Position numbers and translations under genes: made by a program. Of a stretch of DNA of 28,610 nt, positions 8,601 through 14,437 are shown piece after piece; within the stretch, counting starts at the first letter, position 1, and each line of letters begins with the position of its first letter. The stretch comes from a virus, in the IMG/VR virus record IMGVR_UViG_3300038470_000039, positions 1 to 28,610 of that record, one strand, 5' to 3'. Under the pieces are notes generated by a model. The model did not search any database and was not told the origin of the DNA. It saw only the letters and a list, made by a program, of their open reading frames with translations.

Positions 8601-10529
8601 GACCCGCTGCTTGGCCTCCCGCACCGCGAGCTCGGCGCGGGCCTTCTGCAGGGCGTCCGCCCGGTCGTCGGCGAGGACCTCCCGCAGCCGCTTCTCCGCT
8701 TCCGCGACGGATAGGGCGGCGTCTTCCTGCCGCAGGGCCATGTCGGCCGTGGCCAGCTTGAGATCTTCGAGCTGCTCCTGGGCGTCGCGCCTCGCGTCGT
8801 TGACGGCCTCCTGCGCGGCCCGCTCGTCGGCGAGGGACTGCCGGTAGTCGGCCTCCGCCGCCGAGATCGCCCTCAGCGCGGCCTGATAGTCCTGCTGCGC
8901 TGCGGCGACAGCCCGAGTCGACGCCTCCACATCCCGCTGAGCGGCACCCACGGCACGGGCCGCCGCCTCATGGTCACGCTGCGCCTGAGCGACCGCCCGC
9001 ACCGCGGCCTGCTGGTCCCGCTGGGCGGCAGCCACCGACCGGACCGCCGCCTCATACCCACGCTGCGCATCCGACACGGCGCGGACCGCTGCCTGCTGGT
9101 CCCGCTGGGCCTGCGACACGGCCCGGACAGCACCCTCAGCGTCCCGCTGAGCCGCCGCCACCGCACGGGTCGCGGCCTGCACACCCTTCTGCGCCTCGCC
9201 GATGGCACGCTGCGCGGACGCCGCATCCCTGCCCGCCCGGTCGACGCCCTCCAGGCTGTCCCGGTAGTCCCGCTGCGCCGCCGCAACGGCGGCTGTCGCG
9301 GACCGCACCGCGGACGCCGAAACCTTCACCGCGCTACCGGTCGCGGTCGACTTCTCCCCCAGCGCCTTGACCGCGTCACCAACCCCGGAGAACGCCGCCT
9401 TGACGACGCCGAGACCGACCGCCCCGACCGCGATCCCACCCACCGCCAGGCCGACACCCGCCAACGCCACCTCGGCAGCAGCAGCCCCAGCAGCGAGGAC
9501 ACCGAGCCCGACGACCACGGCGCCGATCGGGCCCGCCGCCGCACCGATCCCCGACCCGGCCGACCCGACCTGCCCCAGCGACGACGCCGCCCGCCCCGCG
9601 AGCCCCGGCAGTTCCCCGAGGGACTGGGCCAGGGAGGACGCGCCACCGCCCCGGCCGAGGTTGTTAGCCTGCTGCTCCAGTTCGGCGAGCTTGCGCCGGG
9701 CGAGGGTCGTCTCGGCGTCGACGCGGATCTGTGCGGTCCCGGAGTCCAGGCGCCGCTTCTCCGCCTCAAGGTCGGCCAGCTTCCGTTCAGCTGCGCCCGT
9801 GGCGGCGGCCACCTTGACCTCTACCTGCTCGTCGAGGGCGCGCCGCTGGTCCTGCAGCCGCCGCAGCTTGGCCTCGGCGGCGGCGGTTTCGGCGTCGGCC
9901 CGGACCTTGACGGCGTCGTCGGTCAGGTCGTCGCGCTGCCGCTGCAACTTGGCGAGCTTCGCCTCCGCGGCAGCGATCTCGGCCTCAACGACGACCCGCT
10001 CCCCATCGCCGAGGTCTTCGAGCTTTCCCCGCAATTGGGTGAGCTTCTGCTCAGCCCTAGCGATGTCCAGGTCAACCTGGGGGCGGCGTTCCTGCGCGAC
10101 CCGTCCAATGTCCTGCCGGACCGTCGCCAGCTTGCGTTGCGCGGCGGTGATGTCGGCGTCGACCTGGACCCGCTTGTCCCGGGCCGCCTTCTCGATGTCG
10201 TCCCGGACCGTCGCGAGCTTCCGCTGAGCCGCCGTGATGTCGGCGTCGATGCTGATCCGCCGGTTGGAGAGCTTGCGGGACTCCTCCTCCAGCCGAGCGA
10301 TCTGCTCCCTGGCTTTCGCGATGTCGACCTGCAGTTTCGGTGGCGCCGACGCGATCGCGGCACCGGCAGCCCGCGCGAAGTTCTGCCCGAAGTCCCGCCC
10401 GGCCCGGGGGGCTTCAGCGCGCACGGCGGAACCCGCCTGCGACCGGATGTCCGACCGCAGGTCATCACCGCTGGCCCGGATCCGCACAACGGCGGACGCC
10501 AACACGTTCTCAGCCACAGAAGGCCCCAC
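5646..10529 (-). CDS. Tail tape measure protein
   Basis: The protein has 1627 residues and is the largest in the window. Tape measure proteins set tail length, chaperone tube assembly and enter the host envelope during DNA injection. Residues 60-290 and 400-850 are long Ala/Gln/Arg/Asp-rich coiled coils. Residues about 328-380 are hydrophobic and Gly/Ala-rich, with potential membrane segments. Residues about 860-1190 are mixed alpha-helical. Residues 1197-1516 contain eight 40-residue repeats, and the C-terminus has the usual GGIVQAKPGG...AVIPLDDPRTRRRLGL pattern. At about 1.5 angstrom per residue the length predicts a tail near 240 nm. The start overlaps the end of the chaperone T frame by 20 bases; the stop overlaps the next start as TGATG. 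Codons for residues about 876-1130 are notably more AT-rich than the flanks. Confidence 0.95.
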   Translation of the reverse strand: MGPSVAENVLASAVVRIRASGDDLRSDIRSQAGSAVRAEAPRAGRDFGQNFARAAGAAIASAPPKLQVDIAKAREQIARLEEESRKLSNRRISIDADITAAQRKLATVRDDIEKAARDKRVQVDADITAAQRKLATVRQDIGRVAQERRPQVDLDIARAEQKLTQLRGKLEDLGDGERVVVEAEIAAAEAKLAKLQRQRDDLTDDAVKVRADAETAAAEAKLRRLQDQRRALDEQVEVKVAAATGAAERKLADLEAEKRRLDSGTAQIRVDAETTLARRKLAELEQQANNLGRGGGASSLAQSLGELPGLAGRAASSLGQVGSAGSGIGAAAGPIGAVVVGLGVLAAGAAAAEVALAGVGLAVGGIAVGAVGLGVVKAAFSGVGDAVKALGEKSTATGSAVKVSASAVRSATAAVAAAQRDYRDSLEGVDRAGRDAASAQRAIGEAQKGVQAATRAVAAAQRDAEGAVRAVSQAQRDQQAAVRAVSDAQRGYEAAVRSVAAAQRDQQAAVRAVAQAQRDHEAAARAVGAAQRDVEASTRAVAAAQQDYQAALRAISAAEADYRQSLADERAAQEAVNDARRDAQEQLEDLKLATADMALRQEDAALSVAEAEKRLREVLADDRADALQKARAELAVREAKQRVVSLKEQADDLAQTRAEADAKGVEGSDGVRAAQERLVQSQGRVADSQQRIADAQRGAADAAQRVRDAQQGVIDANQRVADANQQVADSQQRIVDAQQGVVDAAQRVKDANQGVADSQQRITDAQQGVVDAAQRVKDAQQGVVDANQRVRDAQDGVAQAAQRVKDAQQAFADAQRNIVKANEDVALSLQRIRDAQLRLAEVKNPQASTSGIDKVAEAMKNLTPQGQAFAKFMNDFINGPLKRLRDAGQANFLPGIQSGLERLKPIMRDAEKPFGEFAKTLGTALGDLIPIVGRLAKPFLEFATASLKGLAPLKGVLTDLVNSLGKTFEGLARSGDAEKSMNGLVKIVAALAPLLPKLIESGVKVSAALSPALAKVIDKIAVGLGKMLDKGVENGPKFADSFSRIADSLPGLGKAFINAIPSITELLNSLPRTIKLFSSLVNVVGGLYKLFRGDVTGGIGSFADAAGGIVDGLLGVDYGAKVAQWVRGIGSAILNGIKDFFGINSPSTVMAEVGVDLLLGLLGGFGSLIGRIGEVAGQIAAAIVGKLGEIPALVASLPGRIASAAGDLFGPLLDSAGRAVDGARQRLDGVVTAVQGIPGRVAALGGDLFGEVREAAGRAADGARERLGGILTWLQGLPGQVASLAGSAWASLTSSAGTAVTTVTGALGGIVTWISGLPGRVAGLAAGIWAPIATSASGAVMSATGALEGIVTWVSGLPGRVGAIAGTVWSSLTSTAGSAATEVTTRLGGITTWVSGLPGRVAGVAGSAFASLTTSAGTAVTSTSTRLQGIVTYVSGMPARIASVGGRLFASVVSGASSAVTNTTTVLGRLMTGFGGLPARISGIARTLWTPLVTAFKQVANSIIGLWNRINISIPPLTVGGKTIFGGGSVNFGRITPLAQGGIVQAKPGGTLAQVAEAGRDEAVIPLDDPRTRRRLGLDDGGSDTRHAELTGLLRELITAVRAGGNVRLDSGRLVGSLDQAYGRGWA
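5982..6941 (-). repeat. Eight tandem 120-bp (40-residue) repeats in the tape measure gene
   Basis: The motif [LIM]PG/AR or LPGQ begins at residues 1197, 1237, 1277, 1317, 1357, 1397, 1437 and 1477, an exact 40-residue period with no slippage. The consensus of each unit is LPGRVAxxAG, an aromatic/Trp-containing stretch, SxAGxAVT, then LxGIVTWVSG. The first two units are more charged (GARQRL, GARERL) and the later ones are Ser/Thr-rich. Confidence 0.9.
8084..8462 (-). repeat. Heptad (21-bp) coiled-coil repeat tract in the tape measure gene
   Basis: Residues about 690-816 consist of 18 successive seven-residue units such as QRVKDAQ and QGVVDAN with near-perfect register. The DNA shows matching 21/42-bp near-repeats (variants of 'tgctgcgcgtccttcacgcg'). 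They encode an uninterrupted coiled coil. Confidence 0.85.
8873..9164 (-). repeat. 42-bp (14-residue) repeat tract in the tape measure gene
   Basis: Residues about 456-553 are built from units of 14 residues of the form AVxxAQRDxxAAVR, seven in a row. These are two-heptad coiled-coil units distinct in sequence from the 21-bp tract downstream. Confidence 0.8.
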
Positions 10530-10740
10530 TCACGAAGGCCTGCAGCCGGGCACGCGCGTCCGGGTCCTCGATCGGAACCCGGACACGCTCCGGCTCAACA
10601 GGCGCACCACCAGCCGGGCCACCCACCGCAGCGGACAGCCCAGCCATCAGCCCCGACTCCCCCGACTCCCTGGACATCCACTGGTCCATCAGGACCTCCA
10701 GGACCCCGCACGCCTCGGCGGCGGTCAGCCGCCAGAGGGG
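10510..10740 (-). CDS. Tail assembly chaperone T extension (probable -1 frameshift product)
   Basis: The frame is open from well inside the upstream chaperone gene and lies in the -1 frame relative to it, the geometry of the G/GT pair of long-tailed phages. The convincing part begins LTAAEACGVLEVLMDQWM and ends at 10510, 20 bases into the tape measure gene. C-runs that allow P-site slippage (minus-strand CCCC at about 10737-10740 and 10743-10746) lie just before the upstream stop; a GGGGG run at 10878-10874 is an earlier candidate. An alternative is independent initiation at the ATG at 10689, preceded by GGAGG at good spacing, giving 59 residues. The listed 5' end marks a possible slip region, not a start codon. 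Confidence 0.6.
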   Translation of the reverse strand, partial: PLWRLTAAEACGVLEVLMDQWMSRESGESGLMAGLSAAVGGPAGGAPVEPERVRVPIEDPDARARLQAFVSGAFCG

Positions 10741-11393
10741 ATGGGGACGCGGCCGGCGGCGATGTCGTCGACGGTGGCCATCGGGACGTCGAAGTCCCTC
10801 CGGCGCGGCAGCTCCGACAGGAGGGTCGCCCCAGTCGCCGAGTCCGTGGACGGCGGTCGTGGGCCAGGCGTCTCCCCCGGCGAGCCGGATCCGTCCGTCG
10901 ACCCATCCCCAGTGCTCGACGGCCCACCAGTGGAGATGGAGGGCCGCCTCGTAGGGCGTCCGGACACCGCGCTGTAGATCAGCGACGCGAGTTCGATCAA
11001 CTCGTCCTGACGCGACCCGTACTGCACGGCGATGGCCTCGAACCTCGGCCACTGGGTGTGGCCGACGGCGTCACGGATGAAGTCGTAGGCCGCCGACGCG
11101 AACTCCGCGCTGGCGACCTGCGCCTCATACTGGGCGGCAGTCAGGTCAGCGGTGGCAACGGCCTTGCGTGCTTCGTCGGCGCGCGGGTCGTCGATGACCG
11201 ACTGGGCAGTCTTCGCCCTGGCCTCGGCGGCCTCCGAAGCCCGCTGGGACGCGACGGAAGCGTTGGCGAACTTCAGGACCGGCAGGTCGGAGAACGCGGC
11301 CGGGATGGTGAATGGCTCCCCGTGGAACGTGAAGTCGTCCGCTTCCCCCTCGAACTCCGCTACTGCCCTCCCGAACTCGCCGAGACTCGCCAT
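10725..11393 (-). CDS. Tail assembly chaperone G
   Basis: The protein has 222 residues, and its start ATG overlaps the major tail protein stop as TGATG. Residues 1-145 are alpha-helical and Ala-rich (ASVASQRASEAAEARAKTAQ, YDFIRDAVGHTQWPRFE). They are followed by the SGRPTRRPS motif and a Ser/Thr/Gly/Pro linker, a layout I associate with actinobacterial phage tail chaperones. The protein would bind the tape measure during tube assembly and is not expected in the mature virion. The position between the major tail protein and the tape measure is canonical. Codon third positions support this frame again at 10725-10830 (LPRRRDFDVPMATVDD), but at about 10835-10970 the -1 frame looks equally coding, so the slip point is not settled. 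Confidence 0.82.
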   Translation of the reverse strand: MASLGEFGRAVAEFEGEADDFTFHGEPFTIPAAFSDLPVLKFANASVASQRASEAAEARAKTAQSVIDDPRADEARKAVATADLTAAQYEAQVASAEFASAAYDFIRDAVGHTQWPRFEAIAVQYGSRQDELIELASLIYSAVSGRPTRRPSISTGGPSSTGDGSTDGSGSPGETPGPRPPSTDSATGATLLSELPRRRDFDVPMATVDDIAAGRVPIPSGG

Positions 11394-12223
11394 CAGCCCG
11401 CGACCGGCGTGACGCCGGCGGTGAACTCGCGGAACGCCTGCCCGATGGCGGGCTGCTCCAGGGACCAGGTCATGGACAGGCCGGCGTTGTCGGCCCCCTT
11501 GCGGCGGGCGATCGCGAGGTCGCCGGTCTGGAAGCACTTCATGTAGACGGCCCGCTCGGTGTGGTCCGCGGACTCCCATCCGATCATGGAGCGGGTTTCG
11601 GCGCCGATCACGGGGAGCACGAGCTCCGACAGGGTCGTCGCACCCGTGCCGGACACGGTGCGCGTCGAACCGCCGTTCACGGCAGCCGCGAAGTTCGCCA
11701 GGGTGAACTGAACGACCTCGAACTCGACAGCGGACTCGATGCCGGTCGTCACGATCTCGACGGGGAGGAGCTCCTCCGCCACCTCAATGTTGTCCGTGGA
11801 CGGCGTCCAGGTGAACTGGGAGCCCTCACGGGTGACGCCCCACAGCGTCCACGCCGCGGGCCAGTCGTCGGTGAAGACGCTGTTGGCGACGGTGCCGCCC
11901 GCGTCCCAGGAGCGGGCCGTGCCGGTCGCGGACGTGGACGACACGTTGGCCGCGACCTTCGCATACTTGATCGTGGAGCCGGTGGTGCCGGTGATTGTGG
12001 TGTAGAGGCCGTCGAAGACGGCGTCATCGATGTCGATGATGACGTCCTTGCCGACGCCGATGCCGTGGGCAGAGCCCGTGGTCAGCGTGACCTCATTGGA
12101 GGCGAGGGCCTTGTTGGTGACCGTCACCTCAACCTGGCCGGGCAGGAGGCTGCCGACCGGGGCGCGGAACAACCAGCCCGCACCCTTCATGATCCGCGTC
12201 TTGGGAGTCGTGGTCAGAGCCAC
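11393..12223 (-). CDS. Major tail (tube) protein
   Basis: The protein has 276 residues. The GTG at 12223 is preferred because GAGGGG lies 8 bases upstream; a GTG at 12232 would overlap that ribosome site. It forms the stacked rings of the tail tube. The body (GTVANSVFTDDWPAAWTLWG, TFTWTPSTDNIEVAEE-like region, later MKCFQTGDLAIARRKGAD) has the beta-rich pattern of siphovirus tube proteins. Residues about 30-103 look like an inserted beta domain (NEVTLTTGSAHGIGVGKDV, then Thr-rich strands) that would project from the tube surface. Its pattern resembles the insert seen in the capsid protein here. The position just before the tail chaperones supports the call. A structured leader precedes the gene. 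Confidence 0.85.
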   Translation of the reverse strand: MALTTTPKTRIMKGAGWLFRAPVGSLLPGQVEVTVTNKALASNEVTLTTGSAHGIGVGKDVIIDIDDAVFDGLYTTITGTTGSTIKYAKVAANVSSTSATGTARSWDAGGTVANSVFTDDWPAAWTLWGVTREGSQFTWTPSTDNIEVAEELLPVEIVTTGIESAVEFEVVQFTLANFAAAVNGGSTRTVSGTGATTLSELVLPVIGAETRSMIGWESADHTERAVYMKCFQTGDLAIARRKGADNAGLSMTWSLEQPAIGQAFREFTAGVTPVAG

Positions 12224-12386
12224 ATCGATCACCCCTCGGGGTTCAGGGCCGAGCCGTCACGCCTGCTGCAGGCGGCCGAACGCGGCGACTTCGCTACGAA
12301 GCCCCAAACCCCGCGGTCAATGTACCGCGCAACCATCCCACTGTGATGGATTCACTGCACGCCACGCAGGCGCACTGACCCCAGCA
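12224..12386 (-). promoter_or_regulatory. Structured leader before the major tail gene
   Basis: This 163-base gap has no gene but several hairpins: CGCCTG/CAGGCG (12260-12274, 3-nt loop), CGCGGT/ACCGCG (12312-12329, 6-nt loop) and CCATC/GATGG (12333-12349). The ribosome site GAGGGG (12237-12232) lies in a short CCCC/GGGG context. The gap probably contains a terminator or processing site for the upstream neck genes and a leader for the highly expressed tube gene. I see no confident promoter. Confidence 0.45.
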
Positions 12387-12830
12387 TCACGCGGGCTGGA
12401 GGGAGAACGTTGCGTCACACAGGTAGGTGGAGCTGCCGCCGGACTCCCCACCGAACGTCGGGCCGCTGGAGTCATCACCGAACAGCAACTTCACCTCGTC
12501 GCCCCGCCGGGTCGTCACCGTGACGGGTGCACCATCCAGGGCACGGATCGCCTCGACCAGTGCCCGGCACCCCCGCTCGGCGACCTCCCTGGCCCGGCCC
12601 TGCTCCCCCACCGCCGTAACCCGGAACGAGACCCGTGCCGTGTCCTCGATGTCGTCCAGGCGGCGGGGGGTGATGATCTGCATCTCACCGATCGCACCCT
12701 CCGCGGGCAGGCGTGGCTTGCCGAGGTGGACGCCACCCGAGAGGGGGTTCCCGGTGCCGGTGAGTCCGGGGTAGCTGGTGATGTAGGCGCGGATGGCGCC
12801 CTCGACGTCGACGGCCTCGATCTGCGGCAT
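12387..12830 (-). CDS. Tail terminator protein
   Basis: The protein has 147 residues; its ATG shares one base with the preceding stop (TGATG). It begins MPQIEAVDVEGAIRAYITS, the usual opening of minor tail terminator proteins (gpU/gp17-like), which cap the tail tube and join it to the neck. The middle has strands separated by a helix (GRAREVAERGCRALVEAIRAL), typical of the alpha/beta fold of this family. Order in the neck module (connector, head closure, neck protein, tail terminator, tube) supports the call strongly. The assignment rests on position plus fold pattern, without a sequence search. Confidence 0.75.
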   Translation of the reverse strand: MPQIEAVDVEGAIRAYITSYPGLTGTGNPLSGGVHLGKPRLPAEGAIGEMQIITPRRLDDIEDTARVSFRVTAVGEQGRAREVAERGCRALVEAIRALDGAPVTVTTRRGDEVKLLFGDDSSGPTFGGESGGSSTYLCDATFSLQPA

Positions 12831-13210
12831 CAGAGACTCCCGAGGACGGATTCGAGGGCTGGCTGGAGGTGGGGTGTGGTCTTGATTCGGCCGCCGTGGG
12901 GGCCGCGCAGGTCTGGGATCGACTGGAAGAGTCCGTACGGTGCGTTCCGGCCGTCGCCGGTTCGCGCGGGTGACCCGATGTCGACGTACAAGCCCAGGGT
13001 GTCGCGCTGCAACTCCCAGTAGATCTCGGTCTTCAGGTGGCCAGGTGGGCGGCCGTGCGACCCGGCAGGGCTGATGGGGGCCAGGTTGCGGGCGACCGTG
13101 TACACCCGCAGCCCCAACGTCGACAGGTACTCGCCGACGGGTCCGGCGGGGGAGGTGAGGAGACGGTCGATCGCGTCGTCGTCGAGGGTGACGTCAGCGA
13201 GTCGCGCCAC
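12830..13210 (-). CDS. Neck / head-tail joining protein (HK97 gp10-like)
   Basis: The protein has 126 residues, with a GTG start and an upstream GGAGGA ribosome site. The pattern VGEYLSTLGLRVYTVARNLAPISPAGSHGRPPGHLKTEI, shown here in outline (helix, then 'AP...tG.Lk.si'), is typical of the HK97 gp10/tail-completion family. The C-terminus YGLFQ...P.LQPALESVL also fits. These proteins sit between head closure and tail terminator and help attach the tail to the head. The strong start follows a gap containing a large inverted repeat, so this gene may be translated independently of the upstream neck genes. Confidence 0.75.
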   Translation of the reverse strand: MARLADVTLDDDAIDRLLTSPAGPVGEYLSTLGLRVYTVARNLAPISPAGSHGRPPGHLKTEIYWELQRDTLGLYVDIGSPARTGDGRNAPYGLFQSIPDLRGPHGGRIKTTPHLQPALESVLGSL

Positions 13211-13229
13211 TGTCTCCTCCAGTCCTGGT

Positions 13230-13287
13230 CCCGGGGCCGGGCGTCCGCTCTCCAGTCGGGGTTTGGGGATGGCCGCCCGGCCCCGGG
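13230..13287 (-). terminator. Large perfect inverted repeat, terminator-like
   Basis: CCCGGGGCCGGGCG at 13230-13243 and its exact complement at 13274-13287 form a 14-bp GC stem around a 30-base loop, just after the stop of the small basic protein gene. There is no clear U-tract, which is common for actinobacterial terminators. It could end or attenuate transcription, or protect an RNA end. Confidence 0.6.
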
Positions 13288-13291
13288 GGTC

Positions 13292-13480
13292 TTATCGGCG
13301 CCGCCGCCGCCGGGTCGCGGCGGCCTTGCGGGCCATCGCGGATCTCCCGGCGCGAGTCACACCACCATTTGCGATAGCCGCGCTCTTGGACTTCGAGTTG
13401 CCCTGCTTCCGCAACGCCTTGTAAGCACGCTGCCGCGTCTTCGCCACATACCCCTTGCGGCCTCCGGCGGACGACACCAC
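13292..13480 (-). CDS. Small, very basic protein
   Basis: The protein has up to 62 residues (GTG at 13480); an internal GTG giving 51 residues (VAKTRQ...) with GGAGG upstream is an alternative start. The sequence is full of Lys and Arg and ends in a run of six Arg. The segment SKSAAIANGGVTRAGRSAM resembles small 'KSAAIAN' basic proteins often seen next to actinobacterial phage head genes. It may bind nucleic acid, but that is inferred from charge only. It lies between the head closure gene and the big inverted repeat and may be cotranslated with the head closure gene (3-base gap). Confidence 0.6.
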   Translation of the reverse strand: MVSSAGGRKGYVAKTRQRAYKALRKQGNSKSKSAAIANGGVTRAGRSAMARKAAATRRRRRR

Positions 13481-13483
13481 GGG

Positions 13484-13816
13484 TCACGCACCTCCATCAA
13501 GGTCACGGCAGACCGCGATCACGTCGGCCGCCCGGACCGGGTTGTGGTTCGTTGAGGCGGTGTCGACGAGCCACCGCGTCGTGGATCCGGTGGCGGTGTC
13601 GACGATCTGGTCTCCCTGTGTGCAGGGGGTGCCGTGCGGGATCCGGACCGTGACCGGGGTCGCTGTGTCGTCGAACCTGAACCCAGCCCCGCCTCGGCCG
13701 CTACCTGAACCCTGCCGCAGGACGGATGCGGGGACACCGGTCGCGACGGTCGTGGTGACGCCGTCTTCGTCGGTCCGCTCGACGTCGACCAGATGGGTGG
13801 CGAGGTAGCCGCTCAC
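13484..13816 (-). CDS. Head closure (stopper) protein
   Basis: The protein has 110 residues; GTG at 13816 overlaps the connector stop as GTGA. It is a beta-rich small protein: VDVERT, TVRIPHGTPCTQGDQIVD, then RWLVDTAST. Short beta-barrel proteins with a 'P.gT....gD.V' segment directly after the connector are typical of the SPP1 gp16 / HK97 gp7-type stopper, which closes the head and provides the tail docking surface. The call rests on position and strand pattern. Confidence 0.68.
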   Translation of the reverse strand: MSGYLATHLVDVERTDEDGVTTTVATGVPASVLRQGSGSGRGGAGFRFDDTATPVTVRIPHGTPCTQGDQIVDTATGSTTRWLVDTASTNHNPVRAADVIAVCRDLDGGA

Positions 13817-14256
13817 AGCGGCACCCAGCCCTCTTCGGGATCATGAGTGAGGAACGAGGAGGCAGACTGCATCTCGCCCTCACTGCGGGCCGCGCGGGGC
13901 TTGGTGCGCAGCGAACGTGAGCCCATCCAACTCAGGTTCTTGAGTGCACGCTGGGCGAGGGGCGCGAGGAGCTGGTCAGCAGCCGAATTGTGCTTCACCG
14001 ACAACCCGTCCTGCGACACGGAGTCGGCGCCCATGCGGGCCAGGTATCCGGGCTGCGACGGCAGCCACGCGGCCTGCCACGCGACCGCGTCACGGAGCCA
14101 CTCCAGGTCCCGGTCGGTAGCTACCGCCGTGACCTCTACCTCGGTGCGGTTGATGTGGGATCTGATGCTGGCGTGGGCTAGGGCGAGGGTCGCGTCGTCC
14201 GGGGTGGATCCGGTGACGTCGGCGCACTCGACGGCGGTAGCCCATGGCATGCGCAC
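13813..14256 (-). CDS. Head-tail connector (adaptor) protein
   Basis: The protein has 147 residues. The listed GTG (14256) is followed two codons later by an ATG (14250) that could equally be the start; no good ribosome site distinguishes them. The mostly helical N-terminal half (TGSTPDDATLALAHASIRSHINRTE, shown in part; WLRDAVAWQAAWLPSQPG) matches the helical bundle of HK97 gp6/SPP1 gp15-like adaptors that sit under the portal. The 'AWQAAWLPSQPGY' segment is a frequent pattern in actinophage connectors. It is first in the neck gene block and shares a GTGA overlap with the head closure gene. Confidence 0.75.
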   Translation of the reverse strand: MRMPWATAVECADVTGSTPDDATLALAHASIRSHINRTEVEVTAVATDRDLEWLRDAVAWQAAWLPSQPGYLARMGADSVSQDGLSVKHNSAADQLLAPLAQRALKNLSWMGSRSLRTKPRAARSEGEMQSASSFLTHDPEEGWVPL

Positions 14257-14328
14257 ATCTTGACATGCCAGGTGGCCATCGTGGCGTGATGACGGGCGAG
14301 ACAGGCGAGGTATCCGGGCAGGGACACC

Positions 14329-14364
14329 GGAAGGCCCCGGCCGCTGATGCAGCCGAGGCCTTCC
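14329..14364 (-). terminator. Hairpin terminator after the fibre gene
   Basis: GGAAGGCC (14329-14336) pairs perfectly with GGCCTTCC (14357-14364), with a further GGC/GCC inside. It lies about 75 bases past the fibre stop, within the 181-base gap before the connector gene. The same gap holds a smaller ATGGCA/TGCCAT hairpin (14390-14405). Together they may end the capsid-fibre transcript or modulate entry into the neck genes. Confidence 0.6.
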
Positions 14365-14437
14365 GCCAGCGAGCTTCGCGGTCCTGGTGATGGCAAGGAT
14401 GCCATGAGGAACCGCCAGAAACCGGGCTTTCGTGCGG

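Noticed and set aside
8084-9164. CRISPR-like array suggested by short regular repeats
   Set aside because: The 21- and 42-bp repeats have no unique spacers, stay in reading frame and encode a coiled coil.
10510-11052. T-frame ATG at 11052 as start of an independent 180-residue gene
   Set aside because: It lies deep in the G gene, its first 30 residues are an Arg-rich shadow and there is no ribosome site; a frameshift or the ATG at 10689 explains the frame better.
8970-11546. Long open frame on the plus strand (about 858 codons) opposite the tape measure and chaperone genes
   Set aside because: It is the antisense of GC-rich repetitive codons; composition is Arg/Pro/His-rich with no domain, while the minus strand has a clear tape measure protein.
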